From assembly GCA_029259845.1 (NCBI GenBank), contig JAJDEI010000066.1, positions 1 to 33,263 on the forward strand: DNA of 33,263 nucleotides, in the 5' to 3' direction. Below, piece by piece: positions 16,826 to 24,995 of the stretch. The position numbers and the translations under genes were made by a program. The notes under the pieces were generated by a model that saw only the letters and a program-made list of their open reading frames with translations, was not told the DNA's origin and did not search any database. The first letter of the stretch is position 1; every line of letters starts with the position of its first letter. This DNA comes from Planctomycetaceae bacterium (lineage in GTDB: Bacteria; Planctomycetota; Planctomycetia; Planctomycetales; Planctomycetaceae).

Positions 16826-18508
16826 ATGTTGAGAAATCACGGGGTGCTGATCGCTGCTGTCCTGATGTGTTTTGCCCGGTCCGTGCCTGCAAAACCGACG
16901 GTCGGCTTTCAGGCTGTTGACTGTGCAGGGACATACCCGCATCACCTGCAGGGCATCTGTACGGATGGCGAAAGCACTCTCTTCTGGAGCTTCACCACGC
17001 AACTGGTGAAGACCGACCGGTACGGCACAGTGATCAAGAAAGTACCGGTCGGCAACCATCATGGGGACCTATGCTATCACGACGGACGGGTCTATGTGGC
17101 CGTCAACTTCGGCCGCTTCAACGACCCCCAGGGGAACGCCGACTCGTGGGTCTATGTGTACGATGCGGACGACCTGTCGTTGATCGAAAAACACGAGACG
17201 CAGCAGGTCGTGTACGGTGCTGGGGGGATCGCCTATCACAAAGGCAAGTTTCTCGTCGTCGGGGGGCTGCCCGCCGGCATCGAAGAAAACTACGTCTACG
17301 AGTTCGACGCGGAGTTTCGCTTCCAAAAGAAACACGTTCTGAACAGCGGACAGACACACCTCGGCATTCAGACCTCCACGTTTGCCAACGGCCAGTGGTA
17401 CTTCGGCTGTTACGGTCGTCCGGCGATCCTGCTCGTCGCCGACGAATCGCTCAAGCAGGTCACGCGATACGATTTTGACGGCTCGCTGGGGATGGCGCCC
17501 ATCGCAAACGACCGCCTCCTCGTCGCCCGCGGCTTCTGCACGAAGGAGGCCGGCTGCACCGGACGGACCGTCAGCGCCGTCCCCGATGACAAACGCGGAC
17601 TCGTCATCGAGGAATCGCCCGCCGTCTCCTTCACCGAGCAAACTGACACCGAGCAAACTGACACCGAGCAACCCAACCGGTTGCTGGTCCACATCGGCGA
17701 CACACCGGTCGCCGAGTATGTCTTTCAGCACAAACAGGTCTTGCGGCCTTACTTCCGGCATCTGCGGACGCTGTCCGGAGTGCGGGTGACCCGAAACGAT
17801 CCGCCGATCGCCGGCGTTGACCTCGACGACCATCCGACGTATCACCCCGGACTGTGGATGGCGTTTGGCGACCTTGACGGGGCCGATTTCTGGCGGAACA
17901 AAGCCCGCGTGGTTCACAGCCGCTTCATCGAACAACCGCGCGGCGATGCCGGCAGGGGTTCGTTTGCCGCAGAAAACGTCTACAGAGCGGACGGCAAGGA
18001 CATCTGCACCGAGGAATGCCGCATCGCCATTGAGGTCGTTCCGCAGGGTTATCTGCTGAAGTGGACGTCCACCTTCCGGCCCTCGGGAGACGAGTTCGCC
18101 TTTGGCGACCAGGAAGAGATGGGGCTGGGCGTCCGCGTGGCGACGCCGCTCGCGGTCAAGAAGGGCGGACAAATCCTCAACAGCGACGACCGCAAGAACG
18201 AAAAGGAAGCCTGGGGCCGTCAAGCCGACTGGTGCACGTACGGCGGCACCATCGACGGCCATCCGTGCGGCGTCGCGCTGATGCCGCACCCGGACAACTT
18301 CCGCCGCTCGTGGTTCCACGCCCGCGACTACGGCCTGCTGCTCGCCAACCCCTTTGGCCGCAACGCGTTCACCCAGGGTGAGCCGAGCCGCGTCGTTGTC
18401 AAACGAGGCGAACCGCTGACACTGCGGTTCGGGGTTCTCGTTTACGACGCCCCGGCCGGCGATCCCATCGACATCGCCGCTGCCTATCGGGCGTACGTGG
18501 GAGAATGA
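16826..18508 (+). CDS. Exported propeller-like/PmoA-like (DUF6807) fusion
   Basis: A 560-residue exported protein. The start at 16826 is preceded by GAAGGA and gives a clean signal peptide (MLRNHGVLIAAVLMCFARSVPA). Residues 25-265 form repeated beta strands resembling a propeller (segments such as GDLCYHDGRVYVAVNFG and GGIAYHKGKFLVVGGLP). A short linker is encoded by a 15-bp tandem repeat at 17636-17670 (TEQTD, TEQTD, TEQP). From about residue 285 to the end the sequence fits the family called 'PmoA' (DUF6807): HKQVLRPYFRHLRTLSGVRVTR, DDHPTYHPGLWMAFGDLDGADFWRNKARV, and CGVALMPHPDNFRRSWFHARDYGLLLANPFG. That family is not the methane monooxygenase subunit despite the name, and is common beside sugar-degradation genes. 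The combination is unusual; the likely role is binding or processing of a carbohydrate outside the cytoplasm. Confidence 0.85.
   Translation: MLRNHGVLIAAVLMCFARSVPAKPTVGFQAVDCAGTYPHHLQGICTDGESTLFWSFTTQLVKTDRYGTVIKKVPVGNHHGDLCYHDGRVYVAVNFGRFNDPQGNADSWVYVYDADDLSLIEKHETQQVVYGAGGIAYHKGKFLVVGGLPAGIEENYVYEFDAEFRFQKKHVLNSGQTHLGIQTSTFANGQWYFGCYGRPAILLVADESLKQVTRYDFDGSLGMAPIANDRLLVARGFCTKEAGCTGRTVSAVPDDKRGLVIEESPAVSFTEQTDTEQTDTEQPNRLLVHIGDTPVAEYVFQHKQVLRPYFRHLRTLSGVRVTRNDPPIAGVDLDDHPTYHPGLWMAFGDLDGADFWRNKARVVHSRFIEQPRGDAGRGSFAAENVYRADGKDICTEECRIAIEVVPQGYLLKWTSTFRPSGDEFAFGDQEEMGLGVRVATPLAVKKGGQILNSDDRKNEKEAWGRQADWCTYGGTIDGHPCGVALMPHPDNFRRSWFHARDYGLLLANPFGRNAFTQGEPSRVVVKRGEPLTLRFGVLVYDAPAGDPIDIAAAYRAYVGE
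17636..17670 (+). repeat. 15-bp in-frame tandem repeat in the linker
   Basis: Two exact copies of GAGCAAACTGACACC (17636-17650 and 17651-17665) followed by the first five bases of a third. Because the unit is 15 bp it stays in frame and encodes EQTDT units. It lies at the joint between the two domains of the exported fusion protein and is a likely site of copy-number variation. Confidence 0.9.
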
Positions 18509-18666
18509 TTACCACCGGTGTCAAAGGAATGCCAAGTCCAACTGACACGCCTCGTCCCGCTCGCATCGCAAAAACGCGAACGTCGAAGTAACATCGGTAA
18601 TTGGCATGGAGCCGGCTCTGCGGAACAATGGGCGTCGGTCGTGCGCGATCGGGATTGGTGAAAAAC

Positions 18667-18694
18667 GTGGCCACGGCTGGCACAGCCGCGGCAC
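18667..18694. repeat. Palindromic repeat H, copy 1
   Basis: A short imperfect palindrome built on GCCACGGCT and AGCCGCGGC, in the 264 bp gap before the PQQ-propeller gene. A second copy with the same core (GCCACGGCT/AGCCGTGCC) is at 21042-21067. No other feature is seen in this gap. Confidence 0.6.
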
Positions 18695-18772
18695 ATATCC
18701 GCCGATGAAAAACCGACGGTGATACAGTCAACCGTGAACTTCCAACGGTGTCTCCAAAATCGAGGAATTCCC

Positions 18773-20053
18773 ATGCGAATTGCAGTTGCGTCCTTTCTTC
18801 TCGTCTTCGCGTGTCAAAGCCCGTTCGCCCAAGCGGACAACTGGGCCAATTGGCGGGGCCCTACCGGAAACGGAGTTGCCCTCAATGCGTCGCCGCCGAC
18901 CGAATGGAGCGACACCAAGAACATTAAGTGGAAGGCCGAGCTCCCCGGGCGGGAGAACTCGTCGCCGATTGTCTGGGAAAACCAAGTGTTCATTGTGGCT
19001 GCGTATCCGGTGGATGAGCCGAAGGCAGGCGAACTGCCCACGCTTGAATTCAAGCTGCTTTGCTTCGATCGGAACGACGGCAGCCTGCTTTGGGAGCAGA
19101 CCGCCATCGTGGCCAAGCCGCATCAGGCGGTCCATCAAACCAGCGGGTTCGCTTCGGCCTCTCCGTGCACCGACGGCGAGCACGTCTATGCACACTTTGG
19201 CTCGCGGGGCCTGTATTGCTACACGATGGACGGCGAGCTGGTATGGAGCCGCGACTTCGGAAAAATGGACACGCTCAACAACTTCGGAGAAGGCAGCTCC
19301 CCCACGATCGAAGGCGACAAGATCATCGTCCCCTGGGATCATCAAGGCCCGTCTGCACTCTACGCTCTCGACAAGCGGACGGGCGAGATCCTCTGGAAGA
19401 CGGACCGTGACGAGCCGACCGGCTGGGCGACGCCGCTGGTCGTCGAACATGCCGGACGGAAACAGGTCGTCATGAACGGCCAGAACTTCGCGCGCAGCTA
19501 CGATCTGGAGACCGGCGAAGAACTTTGGCGGTGCAGCGGACAGACGGTCCGCCCGGTGGCCTCTCCGGTGGCAGCCGGGGGGCTGGTGTTCGTCGGCAGC
19601 GGATTTCAACGATCGTTCATGGGGGCGTTTGATCTGGACGGCGAAGGGGACATTCAGGGAACCGGGCATGTGGCCTGGGTGTTCGACCGGACCGAACGGA
19701 TGATGACCGACATGGCATCGCCGTTGCTCGTCTCGGGGCGGATCTACTTCCACAAAGGAAAGGATGCGCTGCTCTCCTGCATGGATGCCGCCACCGGCGA
19801 GCCGCACTACATGGCCCAGAGGATCAAAGGGCTCGGCAATCAGAAGGCGTATGCTTCGCCGGTCGCCGCGGGTGGGCATATCTATCTGACCGCCGTCAAC
19901 GGCACCACCGTCGTCATCAAAGATGCCCCCGAGTTAGAAGTCGTGGCAGTCAATAGCGTGGGCGAATTCGTCGGTGGCACCCCGGCCCCTGTCGACAACG
20001 AACTGTTCATCCGCGGCGAGAAGCACCTGTTCTGCATCGCGGACACTCCGTAG
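18773..20053 (+). CDS. Exported PQQ-like (BamB-type) beta-propeller protein
   Basis: A 426-residue protein with a signal peptide (MRIAVASFLLVFACQSPFAQA) and then the family opening NWANWRGPTGNGV, typical of a large planctomycete group of PQQ-like/BamB-like eight-bladed propellers. Blade-type repeats are visible: LLCFDRNDGSLLWEQ, LYALDKRTGEILWKT, ARSYDLETGEELWRCSG and LLSCMDAATGEPHY, each with the ALD..TGE..W pattern. No haem motif or catalytic residues are present, so a scaffold or binding role outside the cytoplasm is more likely than dehydrogenase activity. GAGGA lies 6 nt before ATG 18773; the frame extends upstream to 18719 without a signal peptide. The last 120 bp overlap the convergent desaturase gene. 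Confidence 0.9.
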   Translation: MRIAVASFLLVFACQSPFAQADNWANWRGPTGNGVALNASPPTEWSDTKNIKWKAELPGRENSSPIVWENQVFIVAAYPVDEPKAGELPTLEFKLLCFDRNDGSLLWEQTAIVAKPHQAVHQTSGFASASPCTDGEHVYAHFGSRGLYCYTMDGELVWSRDFGKMDTLNNFGEGSSPTIEGDKIIVPWDHQGPSALYALDKRTGEILWKTDRDEPTGWATPLVVEHAGRKQVVMNGQNFARSYDLETGEELWRCSGQTVRPVASPVAAGGLVFVGSGFQRSFMGAFDLDGEGDIQGTGHVAWVFDRTERMMTDMASPLLVSGRIYFHKGKDALLSCMDAATGEPHYMAQRIKGLGNQKAYASPVAAGGHIYLTAVNGTTVVIKDAPELEVVAVNSVGEFVGGTPAPVDNELFIRGEKHLFCIADTP

Positions 20054-21025
20054 GCGGGAATGACCGGCCTTGACCACTTCCGGGCGATGCGGAATGTCTC
20101 GCGGCAGTGTGAGTTCGTGTACGAGTCCGCAGCGCATGAGGAGGCACAATATCCACCAACCCGGATCGTGCTGGCCGGCTTTGAGACCGAGTCGCGCCGA
20201 TTCCGGAAATGCGTGATGGTTATTGTGCCAAGCCTCGCCCATCGTGAGCAGCCCCAGTCCGTTGAGGTTATAGCCCTGCACGGACGCTTCCTCAACACGC
20301 CACGTCAACTCCCCAAAGTTGTGCGCGAGGAAACCAACGAACCAGTGTCCTATGAGCGATACAGTCACCCGCACGCAAATCCCCCACACGATCCATGCCC
20401 AACCTCCGAATCCGTAGAGGAGTCCGGCGAGTGGCAACTGTGCGGCTATCCAATATCGGCCGAGCAGACGGTAGAACTCCGAATCGGTGATCGCCTGCTC
20501 GGGGGTGAAAGCGGGAGGGTTCGTGAGCCGGCACTCACAGTGGAGGTTCCACAGCCCATCTCTGAAGAGGCCGCTCTTGTGAATGAAAAACGGATGACAC
20601 GCGGACTGTCTCTGTGACCAGTCCCGGATTTCGTGCATGAACATGACACGTAGAGGACCTCCCATTCCGACCAATACTCCCGCGTAGGCCATTCCTCGCT
20701 CCAGCCACTGGGGACACTTGAAGCTGCGGTGAATCAGCAAACGGTGCAATCCCACGGAATGTCCGAAGCACAACGTTGAGACCGTCAACAGAAACGACAC
20801 AAACGCCGCATCCCAAGAGGCCGTCAGCGGTCCGGCGACGGCAGCGGTCGCTGCCATCGCGGAAAACCAGATCGACCTCACAGGCGACCACACAACTTTC
20901 CCGTCGACGGCATTCGAACGGGGGTCCGTGCGCATCCTCTCCGGTCGCGGCATAAGTGTCGTCTCGGTTTTGGTTGAATGAAGGCCGTCAGAACCAGAAC
21001 CGTCGAAGACAGACAGCATTAACAT
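19934..21025 (-). CDS. Membrane fatty acid desaturase family protein
   Basis: A 363-residue membrane protein of the acyl-CoA/acyl-lipid delta-9 desaturase type. Histidine box 1 is HRLLIH (94-99) and box 3 is HNNHH (267-271); additional family histidines are H89 and H227. Box 2, normally HRxHH, is HEIRDWSQRQ (131-140), a variant I associate with a bacterial subgroup of unknown specificity. Hydrophobic segments at about 51-87, 110-130 and 192-225 fit a four-helix membrane core. The last 39 residues are encoded entirely opposite the 3' end of the PQQ-propeller gene (19934-20053) and look unlike the family C-terminus. The start is uncertain (ATG 21025, 21019 or 20953); no ribosome binding site is evident. 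Substrate and regiochemistry cannot be read from sequence. Confidence 0.85.
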   Translation of the reverse strand: MLMLSVFDGSGSDGLHSTKTETTLMPRPERMRTDPRSNAVDGKVVWSPVRSIWFSAMAATAAVAGPLTASWDAAFVSFLLTVSTLCFGHSVGLHRLLIHRSFKCPQWLERGMAYAGVLVGMGGPLRVMFMHEIRDWSQRQSACHPFFIHKSGLFRDGLWNLHCECRLTNPPAFTPEQAITDSEFYRLLGRYWIAAQLPLAGLLYGFGGWAWIVWGICVRVTVSLIGHWFVGFLAHNFGELTWRVEEASVQGYNLNGLGLLTMGEAWHNNHHAFPESARLGLKAGQHDPGWWILCLLMRCGLVHELTLPRDIPHRPEVVKAGHSRLRSVRDAEQVLLAADEQFVVDRGRGATDEFAHAIDCHDF

Positions 21026-21041
21026 CGCGTTCGCGAAACGT

Positions 21042-21067
21042 GTGCCACGGCTTTGTCAGCCGTGCCG
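21042..21067. repeat. Palindromic repeat H, copy 2
   Basis: GCCACGGCT and AGCCGTGCC arms around a TTGTC loop, sharing its core with 18667-18694. It lies just upstream of the desaturase start, in a 158 bp gap with no other recognisable feature. Confidence 0.6.
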
Positions 21068-21183
21068 AGTGCGAAGGCGGGCTGATTCTTAGGTGGGAAC
21101 GTCAAGTGGTTGGGGCAGAATTCGCCCGCGCCTGCACTGCCGGGACGGCAGTTGCACGCAACGATGCCATCATGGCGGCACAG

Positions 21184-22164
21184 TCATTCTGCATCGAGAT
21201 GTCGGACAATGAACGCGCGCATCGTCTGGTAGGCGTTCTCGATTTGCTGGGGGTCGCCGCCGCCGAAGCCGTGTTCGCCGTTTTTAATCGGCTTGAGGAG
21301 AAACGGCACGCCGCGTTTCTCGAATTGCGCGGCCATCATCGTTGACTGTTCGTAGGGGACGTCGGTGTCGCTCGTGCCGTGGATGAGCAGTGTGGGCGGA
21401 TAGTCCGCCGTGACGTTTCGCACCGGTTCGAACGGGGCGATCTGCTCGGCAATCGCGGCCCGATCGAAGCCGCTCACTTCCTCCGGCCAGATGCCGTTCT
21501 GGCGGTAGTACAAGTAGATGGCCCCGCCATTCCCTTTTCGCCGACGCGCATCGGAAATGACGGCTCCGTCCGTTTGTTGCGCAGCCTCTTCGCGGGTGAT
21601 TGTCCTCGGATTGTGCCGCGGGTGGGGGCTGGGCGTGGAGTACCAGTCTCCGGTCAGGTCGCCGTATCCATACAGGGCGACGAGCGCCTTCGGGCGGGGC
21701 CGGACGCGGTATCCGGTCACCAGCGTGAGGTACCCCCCGGCCGATCCGCCGGCGACGACGATGCGGTCCGCGTCGAGATGGAACTGCTTCGCCCCCTCGC
21801 CTGCCAGCCATGCGAAGGCTGCTTCGATGTCGTTGATGAGTTCCGGCAGCTTCGTCTCCGGCGCGAGACGATAGTCGATCGACACCAATGCGTAGCGGTT
21901 CCTTTCGGCCAGATCGCGAATTTCACGGTGGATTCCCTCCCGGTTCCCCAGGATCAGCGCACCGCCGTGAATCCAGACCAGCACCGGACGAATGTCGTCC
22001 CCTTCCGGACGATAGACGTCGGCCAGAATCGGATGCCCGTCGACTTCCCGGTAAGCGACGGTTGTCTTCACCGGTTTTGATTGTGCCGTTGTTGATCGGG
22101 CATGGTTCATGACAACTGCGAGCAACATCACATGGATGATCATGGGAGCAAGACGTCGGTTCAT
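21184..22164 (-). CDS. Exported alpha/beta hydrolase (esterase/lipase, HSL/BD-FAE-like)
   Basis: A 326-residue alpha/beta hydrolase with an N-terminal signal peptide (hydrophobic 7-20). The oxyanion-hole motif is HGG (66-68), the nucleophile elbow GGSAGG with S141, the acid is probably in SDTDVPYEQS near 280, and the histidine is in GEHGFGG near 305. Segment YRLAPETKLPELINDIEAAFAWL is typical of carboxylesterases acting on small acyl esters or on acetylated or feruloylated sugars. The start is ATG 22164. It is 61 bp downstream of the PfkB-family kinase on the same strand, so the two may be co-transcribed, which would suit a carbohydrate-related role. Substrate unknown. Confidence 0.92.
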   Translation of the reverse strand: MNRRLAPMIIHVMLLAVVMNHARSTTAQSKPVKTTVAYREVDGHPILADVYRPEGDDIRPVLVWIHGGALILGNREGIHREIRDLAERNRYALVSIDYRLAPETKLPELINDIEAAFAWLAGEGAKQFHLDADRIVVAGGSAGGYLTLVTGYRVRPRPKALVALYGYGDLTGDWYSTPSPHPRHNPRTITREEAAQQTDGAVISDARRRKGNGGAIYLYYRQNGIWPEEVSGFDRAAIAEQIAPFEPVRNVTADYPPTLLIHGTSDTDVPYEQSTMMAAQFEKRGVPFLLKPIKNGEHGFGGGDPQQIENAYQTMRAFIVRHLDAE

Positions 22165-22225
22165 GATGCCTTCCCGGCAAGTTTGGGCGGGGACGTGATG
22201 GACGGGACCTGTTTGCGGGCTCCTC

Positions 22226-23197
22226 TCACGAAAGGGCCGTCACTTGCAGCGGATTCGCCGCCACGAATGCTTCCAGTTCGCCAACGTGGAAGACGCCGGC
22301 TGTCGCGCCGGCCGCTCGCACGCAACTGGCGCCGAGAGCCGCTCCGTAGCGGAGGCAGTCCTCAGGATCGCGTCCCTCCAGCAAGGCGTGCAGGAACCCG
22401 GCGACGAACGCATCGCCTCCTCCGGTGCCGTCGACCTGCTCGACACGGTGGACACCGATCGAGACGAAACGCTGTTCGTCGAGCAGAAGGGCTCCCTGGT
22501 CGCCGCGCGTGACGACGACGCGACTCGCCCCCTGCTCACGAAACCGGCGCGCCTGTTCTTTCGGTTCGGAGAGTCCGGTGATCGTGCGGCCTTCGTCCTC
22601 GTTGGGCAGGAACAGGTCGGTCAACGGCAGCACGGGCGCCAGCATCGGGCCGACCTCTTCCTCGCCGACGACGACGTCCAGAACGGTGAGCACGCCCGCC
22701 TCGCGCGCCGTCGCAAACAGCCGCGCCACGTTCTTGCCACTGAGTGCCGCATTCAAGCCGAACCCGCCGACATAGAGGATCCGTCCACGACGAATCACAT
22801 CGGCGGAGATCTCCATGCCGGTAAATTCCGTATTCGCGCCGGCAGCGTGGATGAAACGGCGGTCCTCCCCCAGCACGTTGACAACCATCGTTGTTGCGGT
22901 CGCGGCGGTGTCCGAGCACGTGATCTGGTCGCAGAGGGCCCCCGCATCCGCCAGGATTTGAGCCACATGGCGTCCCAGCAGGCCGTCCCCCACACGTCCG
23001 GCAATGCGCGCGCGGCGACCGAGGCGTCTCAGGTCGAGTCCGACGTTCGACGCGCACCCACCGATCGCCAATTCGATGCCGTCAGTCATCTCCAGGGCAC
23101 CGGCGGGCGGAATGCGTTTGATCGGCGCGCAGATATGATCGGCGGTGATCAGTCCGGCGCAGAGAACGTCGTATTCCCGTGTGGGATTGTCTGGCAT
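22226..23197 (-). CDS. PfkB-family sugar (or nucleoside) kinase
   Basis: A 323-residue ribokinase-like cytoplasmic kinase. The N-terminal signature is at 46-57 (GGCASNVGLDLRRLG), the ATP site at VVVTRGDQGALLL (227-239), and the C-terminal PfkB signature with the catalytic base at DGTGGGDAFVAG (256-267; D262). The usual GAGD anion hole is GGGD here, a conservative variant. The start at ATG 23197 is preferred over the longer frame to 23233, which only adds non-family residues. The substrate cannot be set from sequence; related planctomycete proteins are annotated as carbohydrate kinases. It leads a possible two-gene unit with the exported hydrolase 61 bp downstream. Confidence 0.92.
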   Translation of the reverse strand: MPDNPTREYDVLCAGLITADHICAPIKRIPPAGALEMTDGIELAIGGCASNVGLDLRRLGRRARIAGRVGDGLLGRHVAQILADAGALCDQITCSDTAATATTMVVNVLGEDRRFIHAAGANTEFTGMEISADVIRRGRILYVGGFGLNAALSGKNVARLFATAREAGVLTVLDVVVGEEEVGPMLAPVLPLTDLFLPNEDEGRTITGLSEPKEQARRFREQGASRVVVTRGDQGALLLDEQRFVSIGVHRVEQVDGTGGGDAFVAGFLHALLEGRDPEDCLRYGAALGASCVRAAGATAGVFHVGELEAFVAANPLQVTALS

Positions 23198-23600
23198 GTG
23201 ATCGAGAACCCCGGGGCTTGGCCGCGCCCACAATACCCCTCCGAATCTGACGATTCAACCGGGGACCCGGCGATGCGAGGGCCGTTCAAAGATTGAAGCT
23301 GGGCAACCTCGTCACCCGAAGCGTCAGCGAAGGACGAATCGCTCACTCACGTTCGCTTCCTCGCTGACGCTTCGGGTTACCATTGAGCTTGCCCCGGTCG
23401 ATCCTCTCCCCGTGATTGGAACACTCCGTCACTCCGGCACTCGAACACTCCAACACGCGGCCGTCGGTCACAATGGCCGCGTCTGCTGGGACCGACCGAG
23501 CTCCTCCCATCAGCGCCGGTCGTCCAAATACGCCCCGCGGCCGCGGCTGATTGTCACTCACTGCGAGCGATCCTATGATGGCGGGCTGCGGAGGATCAGG
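23198..23600. other. Intergenic region between divergent kinase and Gfo/Idh genes
   Basis: A 403 bp spacer between divergently transcribed genes. It contains palindromic repeat D (described separately) and no gene I trust; the open frame extending upstream from 23601 has no family sequence. I cannot name promoters for either gene. Confidence 0.45.
23314..23377. repeat. Palindromic repeat D (17-bp perfect arms)
   Basis: ACCCGAAGCGTCAGCGA at 23314-23330 and its exact complement at 23361-23377, loop 30 nt, with partial pairing continuing inward (AGGA/TTCCT). No T-run follows. It is probably a dispersed palindromic repeat; motifs of this form ('CCGAAGCGTCAGCGA') are common in planctomycete spacers to my recollection. 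Confidence 0.75.
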
Positions 23601-24641
23601 GTGCTCAGTCCGGGTAAGAACCTGCAAGGTGCGATACGTCGGCTGCCGCTGGTGAAAGTCGGCGTTGTTGGCCTGGGTTCGGACTGGCAGCAACGTTTGT
23701 CTCCCGCGATCGACAAGATGCAGTCACGGGTGCGGGTCGTCGCGGTCTGCGACGATGTTGCGATCAACGCCCGGGCAGCGGCGGCACGATGGCAAGCCGA
23801 TTCGATCCTCGGCATCCGTTCGCTGTTGATGCGGCAGGACATCGACGCCGTCCTGCTACGGTCGGTGGGATGGCAGCGGGACTGGCTGTGGGACTGCCTC
23901 CGCGAACGGAAGCTGCCGGTCCTCCTGGGACCCGACGTTGCGTTGACCGATGCGCAGACCGACGCTTTGCGTCGCAGCCATGTTGATGAGGGCACGGTCA
24001 TCGTTCCCGAATTGCCGTTCCGGTACATGCCGGCAACGCTCCGGCTGCGTGAACTGCAAGCCACGACGTTGGGCAAAGCGGCCCGCCTGTTGATTCATGC
24101 GAGCGCCTGGAGTTCTCTGCTTGCAGGTTGCCCTCCGCTCGCTCCCCTTCTTGATTGGTGCATCTCGTTGATGGAGGGAGTTCCGACGACGATCGCGCCG
24201 ACGGCTCCGCAGTTACTCGAAGCCGGCGGCGAGGGAGTGACCATTACGTTCGAGCATGTGAAATCATCAAGTGGCTCCCGTGCAGTCGTGGTGCTGCTGG
24301 AGCCAGATGCGGAAGCGGATCAGACGTTTGCTGGAGCGGTGACCGACGGACCGCCGTTGCCGCTTTGCGAAGTTGTTTGTGATCGCGGAACGGCCGTCAT
24401 CGAGGGTCCAGGCGATCTGAGATGGACGGTCGGCGGAAAAACGAAGCACGAGCAATTGGGTGCGGATCGGTCGTCCACCGAAGTTGTGTTGGATCTGTTC
24501 GCCCGCCGGGTGCTGGGGGGACTGATTCCCACGCCCGATCCCGGCGACTTGCAGCGTGCCCGGGAGTTGGCCCATGCATTCGAGGCCGCGCGGAAGGGGA
24601 GGCTTCGGGTCGAGCTTCCCGAGGAACGGGGGGCTACCTGA
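23601..24641 (+). CDS. Gfo/Idh/MocA-like protein lacking the EKP motif
   Basis: About 346 residues, starting at GTG 23601 with GGAGG 6 nt upstream; the frame is open to 23412 but that part looks non-coding. The N-terminal Rossmann fold is clear: VKVGVVGLGSDWQQRL (18-33), strand VRVVAVCDD, then ADSILGIRSLLMRQDIDAVLL. In active Gfo/Idh/MocA oxidoreductases the next strand ends in an EKP motif carrying the active-site lysine; here the matching position reads LLGPDVALTDAQ, so both Glu and Lys are missing. The C-terminal part is beta-rich, as in the family. It is probably a non-catalytic or altered member. It is divergent from the PfkB-family kinase, which leaves a shared sugar-related role possible but unproven. 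Confidence 0.75.
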   Translation: MLSPGKNLQGAIRRLPLVKVGVVGLGSDWQQRLSPAIDKMQSRVRVVAVCDDVAINARAAAARWQADSILGIRSLLMRQDIDAVLLRSVGWQRDWLWDCLRERKLPVLLGPDVALTDAQTDALRRSHVDEGTVIVPELPFRYMPATLRLRELQATTLGKAARLLIHASAWSSLLAGCPPLAPLLDWCISLMEGVPTTIAPTAPQLLEAGGEGVTITFEHVKSSSGSRAVVVLLEPDAEADQTFAGAVTDGPPLPLCEVVCDRGTAVIEGPGDLRWTVGGKTKHEQLGADRSSTEVVLDLFARRVLGGLIPTPDPGDLQRARELAHAFEAARKGRLRVELPEERGAT

Positions 24642-24995
24642 TCATCCGGCGTTCTGCGTGGTGACCGGGCGCGGCGCCAGCTCATGGGAGTTGCAAGTCC
24701 GAAAAGCGGCCAAACAGGAAATTCTCAGCGATGTCGTAAAATACGATACAGCCTCCTTGACTTGCCTATCCTGCGCGATTGAAATAGCGGGAGTGACTGG
24801 TCCAGTTTACCGGCCAGCGCTCCGTCCATTCTCTGGCACGAATCTCGTCGTTGGTGAGATTGGTTACAGACGCTAGCAGGCGGTGTGGTCAACCGGACTT
24901 AGCACGAGGGCCTGACGGTTTTTCCCTGTCACTCACCGTGAATTCCGTTCGTCCAATTTCGCACAGAGAAAACGTACTTGAGAGGAGGACCCCTG
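24642..24995. promoter_or_regulatory. Leader of the YTV gene
   Basis: A 354 bp stretch with no gene. It is more AT-rich around 24720-24800 than the flanks. TTGACT at 24756-24761 followed after 17 nt by TGAAAT is the best sigma70-like pair but matches the -10 box weakly. The strong ribosome binding site GAGAGGAGG at 24980-24988 belongs to the YTV gene at 24996. Confidence 0.35.

Noticed and set aside
17069-19879. Minus-strand open frames opposite the PmoA-like fusion and PQQ-propeller genes
   Set aside because: No family resemblance; the plus strand has signal peptides, ribosome binding sites and domain motifs.
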